NCBI GenBank assembly: GCA_016869835.1
Contig: VGDH01000019.1
Span: 1-34,611 of the forward strand
Length of the DNA: 34,611 nt
Direction of reading: 5' to 3'
DNA from: Alphaproteobacteria bacterium
GTDB lineage: Bacteria > Pseudomonadota > Alphaproteobacteria > Rhodobacterales > Rhodobacteraceae
Numbering within the stretch: position 1 is the stretch's first letter; each line of letters opens with the position of its first letter. Both the position numbers and the translations under genes were made by a program. The notes under the pieces were generated by a model, which saw only the letters and a list, made by a program, of their open reading frames with translations, was not told where the DNA came from and did not search any database. Positions 9,118 through 18,378 of the stretch are shown one piece after another.

Positions 9118-10236
9118 TCAAAATCTGCCACGCAAGGCATTGGCCAGAACGGCCGTCACAGCATCCCCCGGCACATCATCGGCAACAAAGGCCTGACCGA
9201 TGCCGCGGGCCAAAATGAAGCGCAGCTTGCCATCAACCACCTTCTTGTCTTGCCCCATCAGCGCCAAAAGCCCCGCCGCATCGGGCAAATCGCTTGGAAT
9301 ATCAGAGATATCCACCTTCATGCCCATGGCACGCAGATGGGCGCGAACGCGACTTGGCGCCTCTTGCGAACACAGGCTCAGCCGCTGGCTCAGTTCAAAG
9401 GCCAAAGCGCAGCCGATGGCCACACCTTCGCCGTGCAACAAGCGGCTGGAATAGCCCGTCGCCTTTTCCAGCGCGTGGCAAAAGGTATGGCCAAGGTTCA
9501 AAAGCGCGCGCTCGCCTTCTTCGGTTTCGTCGCGGCTGACGATCCCCGCCTTCATTTCGACCGAGCGTTTGACCGCACGTTGACGCAGCGCCATATCGCC
9601 TGCCGCCAAGGCCGGACCATGGGTTTCCAGCCAATCGAAAAACGCGACATCCCCAAGAAGGCCATACTTCACAACCTCACCATAGCCCGCCAGAAAATCG
9701 CGGCTTTCCAATGTGTTGAGAACAGCAATATCGGCCAGCACCAAGGTGGGCTGATGAAACGCGCCAATCAGGTTTTTGCCCTGGGCGGTGTTGATGCCCG
9801 TCTTGCCGCCGACGCTGCTGTCCACCTGCGCCAGAAGCGTCGTCGGGATCTGCACAAAGCGCACGCCCCGCCGCAAGGTGGCACAGGCAAAGCCCACAAG
9901 ATCGCCGACCACCCCGCCGCCAAAGGCGATCACGATATCGCGCCGTTCAACCTTTTGTTCCAAAAGCCATTCTGAGACGCGGGCATATTGCTCCCAGCCT
10001 TTCGAGCCCTCGCCCGGCGGCACCGACAACGCCACCATTGCGATGCCTTGGGCCTCAAGTGCCTCGGCTAGGTTGAGAAGATGATGCGCGGCCACCGTAT
10101 CATCGGTGACCACGGCCACCCGGGGGCGTTTCAGGAACGGCGCAATCTCGGCCCCGGCCCGCGCGATCAGACCTGCGCCGATGCGCACCTCGTAACTGCG
10201 CGCCCCCAGCAGGACGGGCACCACATCCACATTCAT
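9118..10236 (-). CDS. aroB: 3-dehydroquinate synthase
   Basis: GGGVVGDLVGFACATLRRGVRFVQIPTTLLAQVDSSVGGKTGINTAQGKNLIGAFHQP is diagnostic. Confidence 0.97.
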   Translation of the reverse strand: MNVDVVPVLLGARSYEVRIGAGLIARAGAEIAPFLKRPRVAVVTDDTVAAHHLLNLAEALEAQGIAMVALSVPPGEGSKGWEQYARVSEWLLEQKVERRDIVIAFGGGVVGDLVGFACATLRRGVRFVQIPTTLLAQVDSSVGGKTGINTAQGKNLIGAFHQPTLVLADIAVLNTLESRDFLAGYGEVVKYGLLGDVAFFDWLETHGPALAAGDMALRQRAVKRSVEMKAGIVSRDETEEGERALLNLGHTFCHALEKATGYSSRLLHGEGVAIGCALAFELSQRLSLCSQEAPSRVRAHLRAMGMKVDISDIPSDLPDAAGLLALMGQDKKVVDGKLRFILARGIGQAFVADDVPGDAVTAVLANALRGRF

Positions 10237-10239
10237 CGG

Positions 10240-10779
10240 TCAGTCCCTTTCCAGCACGTCCGGTCGCGCGGCCAACGCCTGCAACACGCGGCGCGCCATA
10301 TCCTCAACCGACAAATCGGCAGCGGCATCTACCACCAGATCGGCCTTTTCATAAAACGGCAGACGCGCCTCATAAAGCCCACGCAGGGTTTCGCGCGGAT
10401 TGTCGGTGCGCAGAAGCGGTCGTGTCGTCTTGTGGCGGACCCGCTGCCACAGAAGTTCAAGATCGGCGCGCAGCCAGACCGACACGCCCTGGGCGCGGAT
10501 CAGCGCGCGGTTGGTTTCTGACAGAAAAGCCCCGCCGCCAACCGACAGAATCGCCGGTTCCCCGGCCAGAAGCCGACCGATCACCTCGGTCTCGCGGGCG
10601 CGAAAGAAGGGCTCTCCGTCGCGTTCGAAGATTTCCGCAATGGACCGATTGGCGGCGCGGACGATTTCCTCATCCGAATCACGGAACGGCACCCCCAAGA
10701 GCCGGGCCAAAGCCGTTCCGACGGCGGTCTTTCCCGCCCCCATCATGCCCACCATCACCGCGGTTTTCCTCAGCCGCAC
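10240..10779 (-). CDS. aroK: Shikimate kinase
   Basis: VMVGMMGAGKTAVGTALARLLGVPFRDSDEEIVRAANRSIAEIF...FFRARETEVI; probable GTG start at 10779 with GAGGG upstream; adjacent to aroB. Confidence 0.93.
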   Translation of the reverse strand: MRLRKTAVMVGMMGAGKTAVGTALARLLGVPFRDSDEEIVRAANRSIAEIFERDGEPFFRARETEVIGRLLAGEPAILSVGGGAFLSETNRALIRAQGVSVWLRADLELLWQRVRHKTTRPLLRTDNPRETLRGLYEARLPFYEKADLVVDAAADLSVEDMARRVLQALAARPDVLERD

Positions 10780-10977
10780 CGCAAATCCCTCTCGCCTGAC
10801 AGGACGCCGCCGCGCAAAGCCCCGCCGAATGTCAACTTTCTTCCCTGAATGGCGTGAACTCGGCGCGAATGCCATATATATTCGACACGAGAGCGCCGCT
10901 CGCAGCCGCGAAGGCGCTACGGATGGCTAAGAAATGGCGACGCCCCGGCAGAGCCGGGGGGAAATGGCAGGCAGCAG

Positions 10978-11112
10978 ATGGCGCGGCTTTTAAAACTGGT
11001 GGTGGTGCTGGGGATCCTGGGGTTTGGCGCGTTTGTGGGCTATGCCTATCTTGGCGATCTGACCCCTGCATCACAGGAGATTCGTCAGCCGGTCACCCTC
11101 GATGCCAGCTAA
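10978..11112 (+). CDS. Small single-TM protein (44 aa)
   Basis: ATG 10978: MARLLKLVVVLGILGFGAFVGYAYLGDLTPASQEIRQPVTLDAS*. Stop overlaps the next gene's ATG (11102). Too short for the supplied ORF track. Confidence 0.75.
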   Translation: MARLLKLVVVLGILGFGAFVGYAYLGDLTPASQEIRQPVTLDAS

Positions 11113-12754
11113 GCGGCCATCTCCAATTCATGTTGTGACGCTGGCCCTGACCCTGATGCTGCCAGCAGGACCCGTCTTGGCCGAGGCAGAGACCGGCCAT
11201 AGCCGCCCCAACCCGTCAGCGGCAGGCGCAGGATCGGCCCCCCTTTCAGCGATTGACTGGCTGTCCCAACCCGTGACCGCGCCGGAAAAAACCGTCTTGC
11301 CAAATGCGGTTGCAGGGGCCCCGCGCCTGCAACCGCCGCCCGACGAGGCCCCCATCGCCCGCGAAGGCGCCTTGCCGGCCGAGGTTGCGGTTTCGGTCCT
11401 GGGCGGCCCCTCGCCCGATGCTGTGGGGCTTTTGACCCCGGCGCAAACCGGCTTTCCCCATGCGCTTTGGGGGCTTGGCCTGACAGATGAGGCGGCCGCG
11501 GCGCTGACGCGTGCCGATCCGGTTGGCCTTCCCGCGCTCCAGGCCTTGTTGAACACCGTTCTTCTGGCCGAGGCTTTGCCGCCTGCGGACAGTGGCCAAG
11601 AGGGGCGGCTCTTGATGGCGCGGATGGACAAGCTTTTGTCGGTTGGAGCGCTGGAGCAGGCGCAGGCGCTTTTGGAAGCGGCCCTGCCCGCCCGCACGCC
11701 GGAACTCTTTCGCCGCAGTTTCGACGTGGCGCTTCTGACCGGCCACGAGGATCGTGCCTGCGCGGCCCTGAGCGAGACCCCCGATCTTGCGCCCACCCTG
11801 CCGACACGGGTGTTTTGCGTGGCGCGCTGGGGCGATTGGGGCGCGGCCGCCCTGACGCTGCGCACGGCGCAAGCGCTTGGCCATATCAGCGAAACCGAAG
11901 ATGAGCTTTTGACCCGGTTTCTGGATGCCGAAGCCTTTGAGGATGAGCCCGCCCCACCGCCGCCGAAACCCGTGACCCCGCTGATCTGGCGGCTTTATGA
12001 AGCCATTGGCGAACCCTTGCCCACGTCTACCCTGCCCGTGGCCTTTGCCCATGCCGATCTGTCGGAACGCGCCGGCTGGAAAGCCCAAGCCGAGGCGGCC
12101 GAACGTCTGGCGCGGGCAGGCGCAATTTCGCCCAATCTGCTTTTGGGCATCTTTACCCAGCGCGATCCGGCGGCCTCGGGCGGGGTCTGGGACCGGGTGG
12201 ACGCCTTTCAGCGCTTTGAAGCGGCGCTTGAGGCAGGCGATGTCACGGCTGTGGAGCAGCGCCTGCCGCTGGCCTATGCCCGGATGGCCGATGTCGAGAT
12301 CGAAGTGGCCTTTGCCACGCTTTTTGCCGAGGACCTTGCCCGGTTGCCGCTCAGCGGCGATGCGGCGCGGATAGCCTATGATCTGGGCCTGCTGTCGCCC
12401 GACTTCCTGCGCCTTTCGGCCAGCCGCCATGTGCCAGACGATGTGCGTGGCAAGTTTCTGGCCGGGCTTGCCCGGGGCCGCGTGCAGGGCCTTGCCCCGC
12501 CCGACAGCATGGCCCGCGCCGTGGCGCCGGCCTTTGACGGCTCGGAAGCGGTGTTTTCGGCTGACGCCCGGCTTCTGTTGACGCAAAACCGCATCGGCGA
12601 GGCGCTGATGCTGGCCATGGCTCGGATCGAGGCAGGCTTGCATGGCGAGTTGAACAAGCTCACCGAGGGCCTTGCCCTGTTGCGGCGGTTGGGGTTTGAA
12701 GACACCGCCCGGGCAACGGCCTTGCAATTGATGCTTCTGGAACGGCGGGGCTAG
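11102..12754 (+). CDS. Exported Ala/Leu/Pro-rich uncharacterised protein (of the type sometimes labelled antifreeze glycopeptide-like in Rhodobacterales)
   Basis: 550 aa with signal-peptide-like N-term (VVTLALTLMLPAGPVLAEAE) and helical repeat-like body; immediately upstream of xerD. Confidence 0.82.
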   Translation: MPAKRPSPIHVVTLALTLMLPAGPVLAEAETGHSRPNPSAAGAGSAPLSAIDWLSQPVTAPEKTVLPNAVAGAPRLQPPPDEAPIAREGALPAEVAVSVLGGPSPDAVGLLTPAQTGFPHALWGLGLTDEAAAALTRADPVGLPALQALLNTVLLAEALPPADSGQEGRLLMARMDKLLSVGALEQAQALLEAALPARTPELFRRSFDVALLTGHEDRACAALSETPDLAPTLPTRVFCVARWGDWGAAALTLRTAQALGHISETEDELLTRFLDAEAFEDEPAPPPPKPVTPLIWRLYEAIGEPLPTSTLPVAFAHADLSERAGWKAQAEAAERLARAGAISPNLLLGIFTQRDPAASGGVWDRVDAFQRFEAALEAGDVTAVEQRLPLAYARMADVEIEVAFATLFAEDLARLPLSGDAARIAYDLGLLSPDFLRLSASRHVPDDVRGKFLAGLARGRVQGLAPPDSMARAVAPAFDGSEAVFSADARLLLTQNRIGEALMLAMARIEAGLHGELNKLTEGLALLRRLGFEDTARATALQLMLLERRG

Positions 12755-12757
12755 GCC

Positions 12758-13687
12758 GTGTCAGAACGCTGGATCTCGGCCTTTCTGGATGCGCAAGCCG
12801 CCGAGGCCAATGCGGCGCGCAACACGCTTCTCGCCTATGGCCGGGATCTGAAGGACTTTGCCGAATGGGCCGCCCGGCGGCACCTTGGCTTTGACAGCCT
12901 GCCCCGCGCCGCGGTCGAGGATTATCTGATCGGCTGCGAGGCCGAGGGGCTGTCGAAGGCAACAAGGGCGCGGCGACTTTCGGCGATCCGCCAGATGTTC
13001 CGCTTTGCCCATGACGAAGGCTGGCGGCCGGACAATCCCGCCTTGCGCATCAGCGGGCCTGGGGCCAGCCAGCGCTTGCCCAAGACCCTTGGCCATGACG
13101 AGGTGGACCGGCTTCTGGACGCCGCCCGCAGCAAGGGCCGCAGCCCGGGTGAACGGCTGCGCAATTGCGCGCTGGTGGAACTTCTCTATGCCACCGGCAT
13201 GCGGGTGTCGGAACTTGTGGGCCTGCCTGTTGCGGCGGTGCGCGGCGATCCGCAGATGATTCTGGTCCGTGGCAAGGGTGGCAAAGAGCGCATGGTGCCG
13301 CTGTCGCACCCCGCACGCGCAGCCCTTGCGGCCTGGCTGGTTCATCGCGACGGTGAAGAGGCCAAGGCACGCAAGGCAGGTCGCCCGCCGCAAAAGGCGC
13401 TGTTTCCCGGACCGGGGGCCGACGGGCATCTGACACGGCAGCATTTCTACCTGTTGATCAAGGACATCGCGGCGCTGGCCGGGGTGGACCCGGCCAAGGT
13501 GACCCCCCACACCCTGCGCCACGCCTTTGCCACCCATCTTCTGGCTGGCGGCGCCGATCTGCGGGTGATCCAGACGCTTCTGGGTCACGCAGATGTTGCA
13601 ACGACCGAGATTTACACGCATGTGCTGGATGATCAGTTGAAATCCCTGGTGCTAACGCATCATCCCTTGGCCAAACCGAAACCCTGA
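12758..13687 (+). CDS. xerD: Tyrosine recombinase XerD
   Basis: N-term SAM-like domain; catalytic ATGMRVSELVGL, HTLRHAFATHLLAGGADLRVIQTLLGHADVATTEIYTHV; GTG start. Confidence 0.93.
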   Translation: MSERWISAFLDAQAAEANAARNTLLAYGRDLKDFAEWAARRHLGFDSLPRAAVEDYLIGCEAEGLSKATRARRLSAIRQMFRFAHDEGWRPDNPALRISGPGASQRLPKTLGHDEVDRLLDAARSKGRSPGERLRNCALVELLYATGMRVSELVGLPVAAVRGDPQMILVRGKGGKERMVPLSHPARAALAAWLVHRDGEEAKARKAGRPPQKALFPGPGADGHLTRQHFYLLIKDIAALAGVDPAKVTPHTLRHAFATHLLAGGADLRVIQTLLGHADVATTEIYTHVLDDQLKSLVLTHHPLAKPKP

Positions 13688-13700
13688 AGTGATCTGACCC

Positions 13701-14996
13701 ATGCCCGAGACAAGTTTCATGGACACCGCCTTTTGGCTGACTGCCGTGGCCATCCTGTGCCTATTGGTCATGTCAGCCTTCTTTTCAGGGTCAGAAACCG
13801 CCCTCACCGCATCGTCGCGCGGCAAGCTCAAGCAATTGGCAGACAAGGGGTCATCGGGGGCGGTGTCCGCGATGAAGGTCACCGATGACAGCGAACGGAT
13901 GATCGGAGCGTTGCTTCTGGGCAACAATATCGTCAACATCCTATCGGCCTCTCTGGCCACGGCGCTGTTGACAAAGGCCTTTGGCGACAGCGGCGTTGCG
14001 GTGGCCTCGGCTGTGATGACCGTGCTGATCTTGGTCTTTGGCGAGGTGATGCCCAAGACGCTGGCCATCACCTTCCCCGAGGCGGTCGCACAGCGTGTGG
14101 CCCCGGTGATCCGGGTCTTGATCGTGCTGTTCTCTCCCATCGTCACCGTTGTTCGCGCCTTGGTGCGGCTTTTGCTGCGGCTGGTGGGCGTAAAGGCTGA
14201 CCCCGACAGCAAGATCCTTGCGCTTCGAGAGGAAATCGTAGGCGCCATCTCGCTTGGCCATTCCGAAGGCGCGATGGAAAAGGAAGACCGTGACCGGCTT
14301 TTAGGCGCGCTGGATCTGGGTGAGCGGACGGTGGACGAGATCATGAAGCACCGCCGCCAGATCGAGTTGATCGACGCCGATCTGCCGCCCGATGCGCTGA
14401 TCTCCGAGGTCTTGGCCTCGGCCCATTCGCGCCTGCCGCTTTATCGTGGCGATGAAGAAAACATCCTGGGCGTCATCCATGCCAAGGATCTCTTGCGCGA
14501 GGTGGACCGCCTGCGCCGCGCCGGTGAAGGGCTGGAGAAGCTGGATATCGTCAAGGTGGCGATGAAGCCTTACTTCATCCCCGACACAACGACGCTGGAC
14601 GAACAGATGCGCGAGTTTCTGAAACGGCGCACCCATTTCGCAATCGTGGTCGACGAATACGGCGCCATTCAGGGGCTGATCACGCTGGAAGACATCCTTG
14701 AGGAAATCGTGGGCGAGATCACCGACGAATTCGACGTGGTTGCGCGCGATGCCGGTCTAAGCCGCGATGAAACCGGGGCCTGGCTGGCGGAAGGCGCGAT
14801 GACGATCCGCGATCTTAACCGGGCGATGGAATGGAACCTGCCCGATGACGAGGCCAACACCATCGCGGGCCTCGTCATTCACGAGGCGCAGATGATCCCG
14901 CTGGAAGGCCAGGCCTTCAGCTTTCACGGGTTCCGCTTTCAGGTCCTGCAACGCCGCGAGAACCGGATCACAAAGCTGCGCATCCGGCCGCTGTGA
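13701..14996 (+). CDS. CNNM/CorC-HlyC family protein (DUF21 + CBS + CorC_HlyC domains)
   Basis: AFFSGSETALTASSRGKLKQLADKG, GEVMPKTLAITFPE, HFAIVVDEYGAIQGLITLEDILEEIVGEI. Confidence 0.93.
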   Translation: MPETSFMDTAFWLTAVAILCLLVMSAFFSGSETALTASSRGKLKQLADKGSSGAVSAMKVTDDSERMIGALLLGNNIVNILSASLATALLTKAFGDSGVAVASAVMTVLILVFGEVMPKTLAITFPEAVAQRVAPVIRVLIVLFSPIVTVVRALVRLLLRLVGVKADPDSKILALREEIVGAISLGHSEGAMEKEDRDRLLGALDLGERTVDEIMKHRRQIELIDADLPPDALISEVLASAHSRLPLYRGDEENILGVIHAKDLLREVDRLRRAGEGLEKLDIVKVAMKPYFIPDTTTLDEQMREFLKRRTHFAIVVDEYGAIQGLITLEDILEEIVGEITDEFDVVARDAGLSRDETGAWLAEGAMTIRDLNRAMEWNLPDDEANTIAGLVIHEAQMIPLEGQAFSFHGFRFQVLQRRENRITKLRIRPL

Positions 14997-15011
14997 CCGG
15001 ACGGCCGCCGC

Positions 15012-16379
15012 TCAGACCAGAATGATCTGGTCGGCAAGCCCGCTCAGGCTTGTCACGCCATCCAGCCGCACCGAATGGCCCTGGCCAAGGTCGATCACCA
15101 CATCGCCCGACAGGATACGCGCGTGATCGGCCACCACCTTGTCGGCATCGGTCGTCACGCCGCCCCAAAGCCGGCTGCTATGCCGAAGGATGTCGATCGA
15201 AGTAAAGTCAGTGATGACATCGTCTCCGGCACCGGAGCTGAACACAAAGACGTCGGCGCTGCTGCCCCCGGAGAGAAGATCATCGCCGCTGTCGCCATAA
15301 AGCGTGTCGCGGCCCGAGCTGCCATAAAGCTGGTCATTGCCGCTACCACCGCGCAGGACGTCATTTCCTGTCCCACCCGAAAGCACATCATTTCCGCTAC
15401 CGCCGCTGAGGCTGTCATGGCCGCCGTTGCCGAACAGCCGGTCATTGCCTGAACCGCCTGACAAGATGTTGCGTGCGCCGTTACCTTCCAACGTGTTGGC
15501 CGCCGAGTTTCCGGTGGCGTCAATCGACCCTGCCCCGATCAGCCGGGCATTATGGATGCCCGACACCAGCGTCAGGTCGGCCGAGGCGAGGAAGGTATTG
15601 GCGTTGACGACATCCAGCTTGGCATTGACGTCATCAACCAGGATCTTGACCGAGAAGCTGCGCGTGCCCACGGTGCCGCTGACGCTGACAAGCCCGCCTT
15701 CAACCGCCTCGAGCGCATAGCCACCGGCGCTTGCACTGGTGGTCTGATCGCCCGGCGTGGAAAACACCGCCCCGCCCCGGCCCTCGCCGATGGAATAGAA
15801 GCGATCGTTGTTCAGGTCCTGATAGACCACGCCGGTGACGTAATGGACATCGGATTGCGACGAGAAATTCTGCGTCACCATCGAGGCATTGTAGGTCACG
15901 CCATTATAGCGGAACTGCCCAGCCTCCTGGGCGATGCCGATTTCACGATAGCCATCATACAACAGGTTCGCGCGGTGTCCGGCCGAAAGGAACAGGTCAG
16001 AGTGCTGCTGGCCGATGGTGGTTTCCAGGTTCAGCGTCCCGGTCGTGCCGCGCCAGCTGATGTTTTCGCCTGCACCCCATCCTTCATAGCCAGCCGACGC
16101 CGCGCGCTGGGTGGGCGTACTGTTGTTGGCCCCGGTATGGGAAAAGACATCGGCCGCAAGCATCCATTGCGAATGGCGGCTTGCGGCAAGTTCCAGCGCT
16201 GCCTCGGGTGCCAGAACGCCGCGTGCACCGCCATGCAGTTGCCCGGCCGCAAGGTTCTGGTTCAGATCAATTCCGTGCCGCGCCGCCTCTCCCAAAGGAT
16301 CGAGCCGCGCGCGGTTCACAAGTTCTAGCATGAATTGTTCGGCGGCTGTCAAAGCCATCGGCAGACCTTTCGCAGACAT
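15012..16379 (-). CDS. CAP/SCP-domain protein with C-terminal RTX (hemolysin-type Ca-binding) repeats
   Basis: CAP: MLELVNRARLDP, ASRHSQWMLAADVFSHTG, GENISWRG, HSDLFLSAGHRANLLYDGYREIGIA. RTX nonapeptides GGSGNDRLFGNGGHDSLSGGSGNDVLSGGTGNDVL. Alternative start ATG 16358 is plausible. Confidence 0.92.
   Translation of the reverse strand: MSAKGLPMALTAAEQFMLELVNRARLDPLGEAARHGIDLNQNLAAGQLHGGARGVLAPEAALELAASRHSQWMLAADVFSHTGANNSTPTQRAASAGYEGWGAGENISWRGTTGTLNLETTIGQQHSDLFLSAGHRANLLYDGYREIGIAQEAGQFRYNGVTYNASMVTQNFSSQSDVHYVTGVVYQDLNNDRFYSIGEGRGGAVFSTPGDQTTSASAGGYALEAVEGGLVSVSGTVGTRSFSVKILVDDVNAKLDVVNANTFLASADLTLVSGIHNARLIGAGSIDATGNSAANTLEGNGARNILSGGSGNDRLFGNGGHDSLSGGSGNDVLSGGTGNDVLRGGSGNDQLYGSSGRDTLYGDSGDDLLSGGSSADVFVFSSGAGDDVITDFTSIDILRHSSRLWGGVTTDADKVVADHARILSGDVVIDLGQGHSVRLDGVTSLSGLADQIILV
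15255..15461 (-). repeat. RTX nonapeptide coding repeats
   Basis: SGGSGNDRLFGNGGHDSLSGGSGNDVLSGGTGNDVLRGGSGNDQLYGSSGRDTLYGDSGDDLLSGGSSA. Confidence 0.9.
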
Positions 16380-16483
16380 TCCCCATCACAGGGTATATCT
16401 GCGAAATGCGGCACAGCCGGGGCGGAAAACGGGCATCAAATGATGGGCATCAACAGGGCAGCAGGGTGCTGCGCCCTTGGCCC

Positions 16484-18061
16484 TCACCGTCGTCCGAAAA
16501 TGGATCCCAGAACACCGCGCACAATGGCTTGCCCCGATTTGGTTCCCAACTGGCGGGCAAAGCTTTTGGCAAAGGCCGTTCCGATGGAATCGCTGCGGCC
16601 TGTGCTGCGACTGGGGGTGCTGCGACGGCTGGTCCCACGCGCGTCGCTGTCATCGGCATCATAGCGGCGGGCGCGGGCGAACTCGCGCTCTTCTTCGACC
16701 CGCAACGCGCGCTCTTCGGCCTCGGCCGCATCGCGAGCGGCGCGCTCGGCCTTGGCGCGCAACCGTTCGTAAGCCGAATCGCGGTCGATGGGCATGTCAT
16801 ATTTTGCCCCCAGCCCCGAGGCCCGCATCAGCTGCGCCCAGATCGCCGGGTCAATCGGCCCAAGCTGCGACGAGGGCGGGCGCACCAAGGTGCGCTCGGC
16901 CCTGCCCGGCACACCCTTGGCCTCAAGGAACGAGGTCACCGCCTCGACGGTGCCGACATCACGGATCGCTTCTTCAATGGCAAAGCGCGGGTTCGGCCGA
17001 TAGGTTTCGGCCGCAAGCTTCAGCCCCTTCTGATCCTTGGCCGTAAAGGCGCGCAGCGCATGCTGGACGCGGTTGCCGAGCTGGCCCAGAATCATCTCGG
17101 GCACGTCGGCGGGGTTTTGGGTGATGAAATAGACCCCCACCCCCTTGGAGCGGATCAGCCGCGCCACCTGTTCAACCTTGACAACCAGCGCCTTGGGCGC
17201 GCCGTTGAACAGCAGATGCGCCTCGTCGAAGAAAAAGACCAGCTTTGGCTTTTCGGGATCGCCCACCTCGGGCAGTTCCTCAAAAAGCTCGGACAACAGC
17301 CACAGAAGGAAGGTCGCATAAAGCCGGGGTCCGGAATTCATCAGCTTGTCGGCAGCCAGCAGGTTGACCATGCCGCGCCCCTGCGCGTCCACGCGCATCA
17401 GGTCGGCCAGTTCCAGCGCAGGCTAGCAGAACATCTGCGCGGCACCCTGATTTTCCAAAACCAGAAGGCGGCGCTGGATCGCCCAGATCGATGTGGTCGA
17501 GACAAGCCCATAGCGCGCCGAAATCTCGCTGTCGTTTTCGGCGATGAAGGTCAAAAGCGCCTGCAAGTCCTTCAGATCCAGAAGCGGCAGTTCTTCTTCA
17601 TCGGCCAGACGGAAGGCGACGTTCAGCACGCCCTCTTGCGGTTCGGTCAGCTCCAAAAGATGGCTCAAGAGCAAAGGTACCATCTTGGCTACAGTGGCGC
17701 GGATCGGATGGCCCTGTTCCCCGAACAGATCCCAAAAGGCGACCGGAAACGCCTGATACTGCAGATCAAGCCCGATGGTGGCCGCCCGCTTCATGAACGG
17801 CTCATGCAGCTTGTGCTCCGCCGATCCGGGCTGCGCGATGCCGGCCAGATTGCCTTTGACATCGGCCATGAACACCGGCACCCCGGCGGCCGAAAACCCT
17901 TCGGCCAGGATCTGCAGCGTCACCGTCTTGCCGGTGCCGGTCGCCCCGGCGATCAACCCGTGCCGATTGCCGTATTTGAGCAAGAGGTTTTGCGGCACGC
18001 CATAATCTTCTCCACCCCCACCCACAAAAATCGCGTCCGACATGCCCGCCCCCATGTGCAA
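16484..18061 (-). pseudogene. DUF853 / HerA-like (YjgR-type) ATPase interrupted by an in-frame TAG
   Basis: N-half 17423..18061 (LIAGATGTGKTVTLQ Walker A), stop TAG 17425-17423, then same frame continues PALELADLMRVDAQGRGMVNLLAADKLMN... with KPKLVFFFDEAHLLF Walker B (16484..17398). Confidence 0.88.
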
Positions 18062-18196
18062 TGAATTGTAACAAATACCTGCCGCCCCCGCGGGCGCGGC
18101 GCGCGATCAAAATACATTCTAAACCCGTCTGTGCCAGCCTGATCTTGCCCAAGCGGCGATTTGCGCTTTGGTGATGACTTCCTTCCTGTCAACTGG

Positions 18197-18224
18197 CCGC
18201 GCCCTGCATGGGGCGCGGTTTTTT
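18197..18224 (+). terminator. Rho-independent terminator
   Basis: CCGCGCCC-TGCATG-GGGCGCGG followed by TTTTTT. Confidence 0.8.
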
Positions 18225-18276
18225 CTGGCCAAAACCAATGTCGGATTGTTTTGGGCACAATCCCAGCGAAATCCTG

Positions 18277-18378
18277 TTGACGCGCTTGTGAAACAGCAAT
18301 AGCGTCAGCCTCACAAGGTCGGCCAGTCCGACAGGGAGAATAATTAGAAGAAAAAGGGTCGGTCATCCGGCCCTTTTT
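18277..18378 (+). ncRNA. Candidate small RNA with promoter-like upstream sequence and terminator
   Basis: TTGACG at 18277, internal hairpin GTCGG-CCAGT-CCGAC (18318-18332), terminator GGGTCGG-TCAT-CCGGCCC-TTTTT (18356-18378); no ORF. Confidence 0.45.

Noticed and set aside
10854-11138. 94-aa ORF overlapping the microprotein region
   Set aside because: Out of frame with the better supported 44-aa TM ORF, with composition of a chance GC-rich frame.
12758-13687. Tyrosine recombinase as an integrase marking a genomic island
   Set aside because: Sequence and context fit housekeeping XerD; no att-like repeats or cargo.
15255-15461. Short tandem repeats that might suggest a CRISPR or DNA repeat array
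   Set aside because: They encode in-frame RTX nonapeptides; no spacers.
17423-17425. TAG as pyrrolysine codon
   Set aside because: The MttB homologue here has no internal TAG, no pyl genes are seen, and the interrupted family is an ATPase with no reason to use Pyl.
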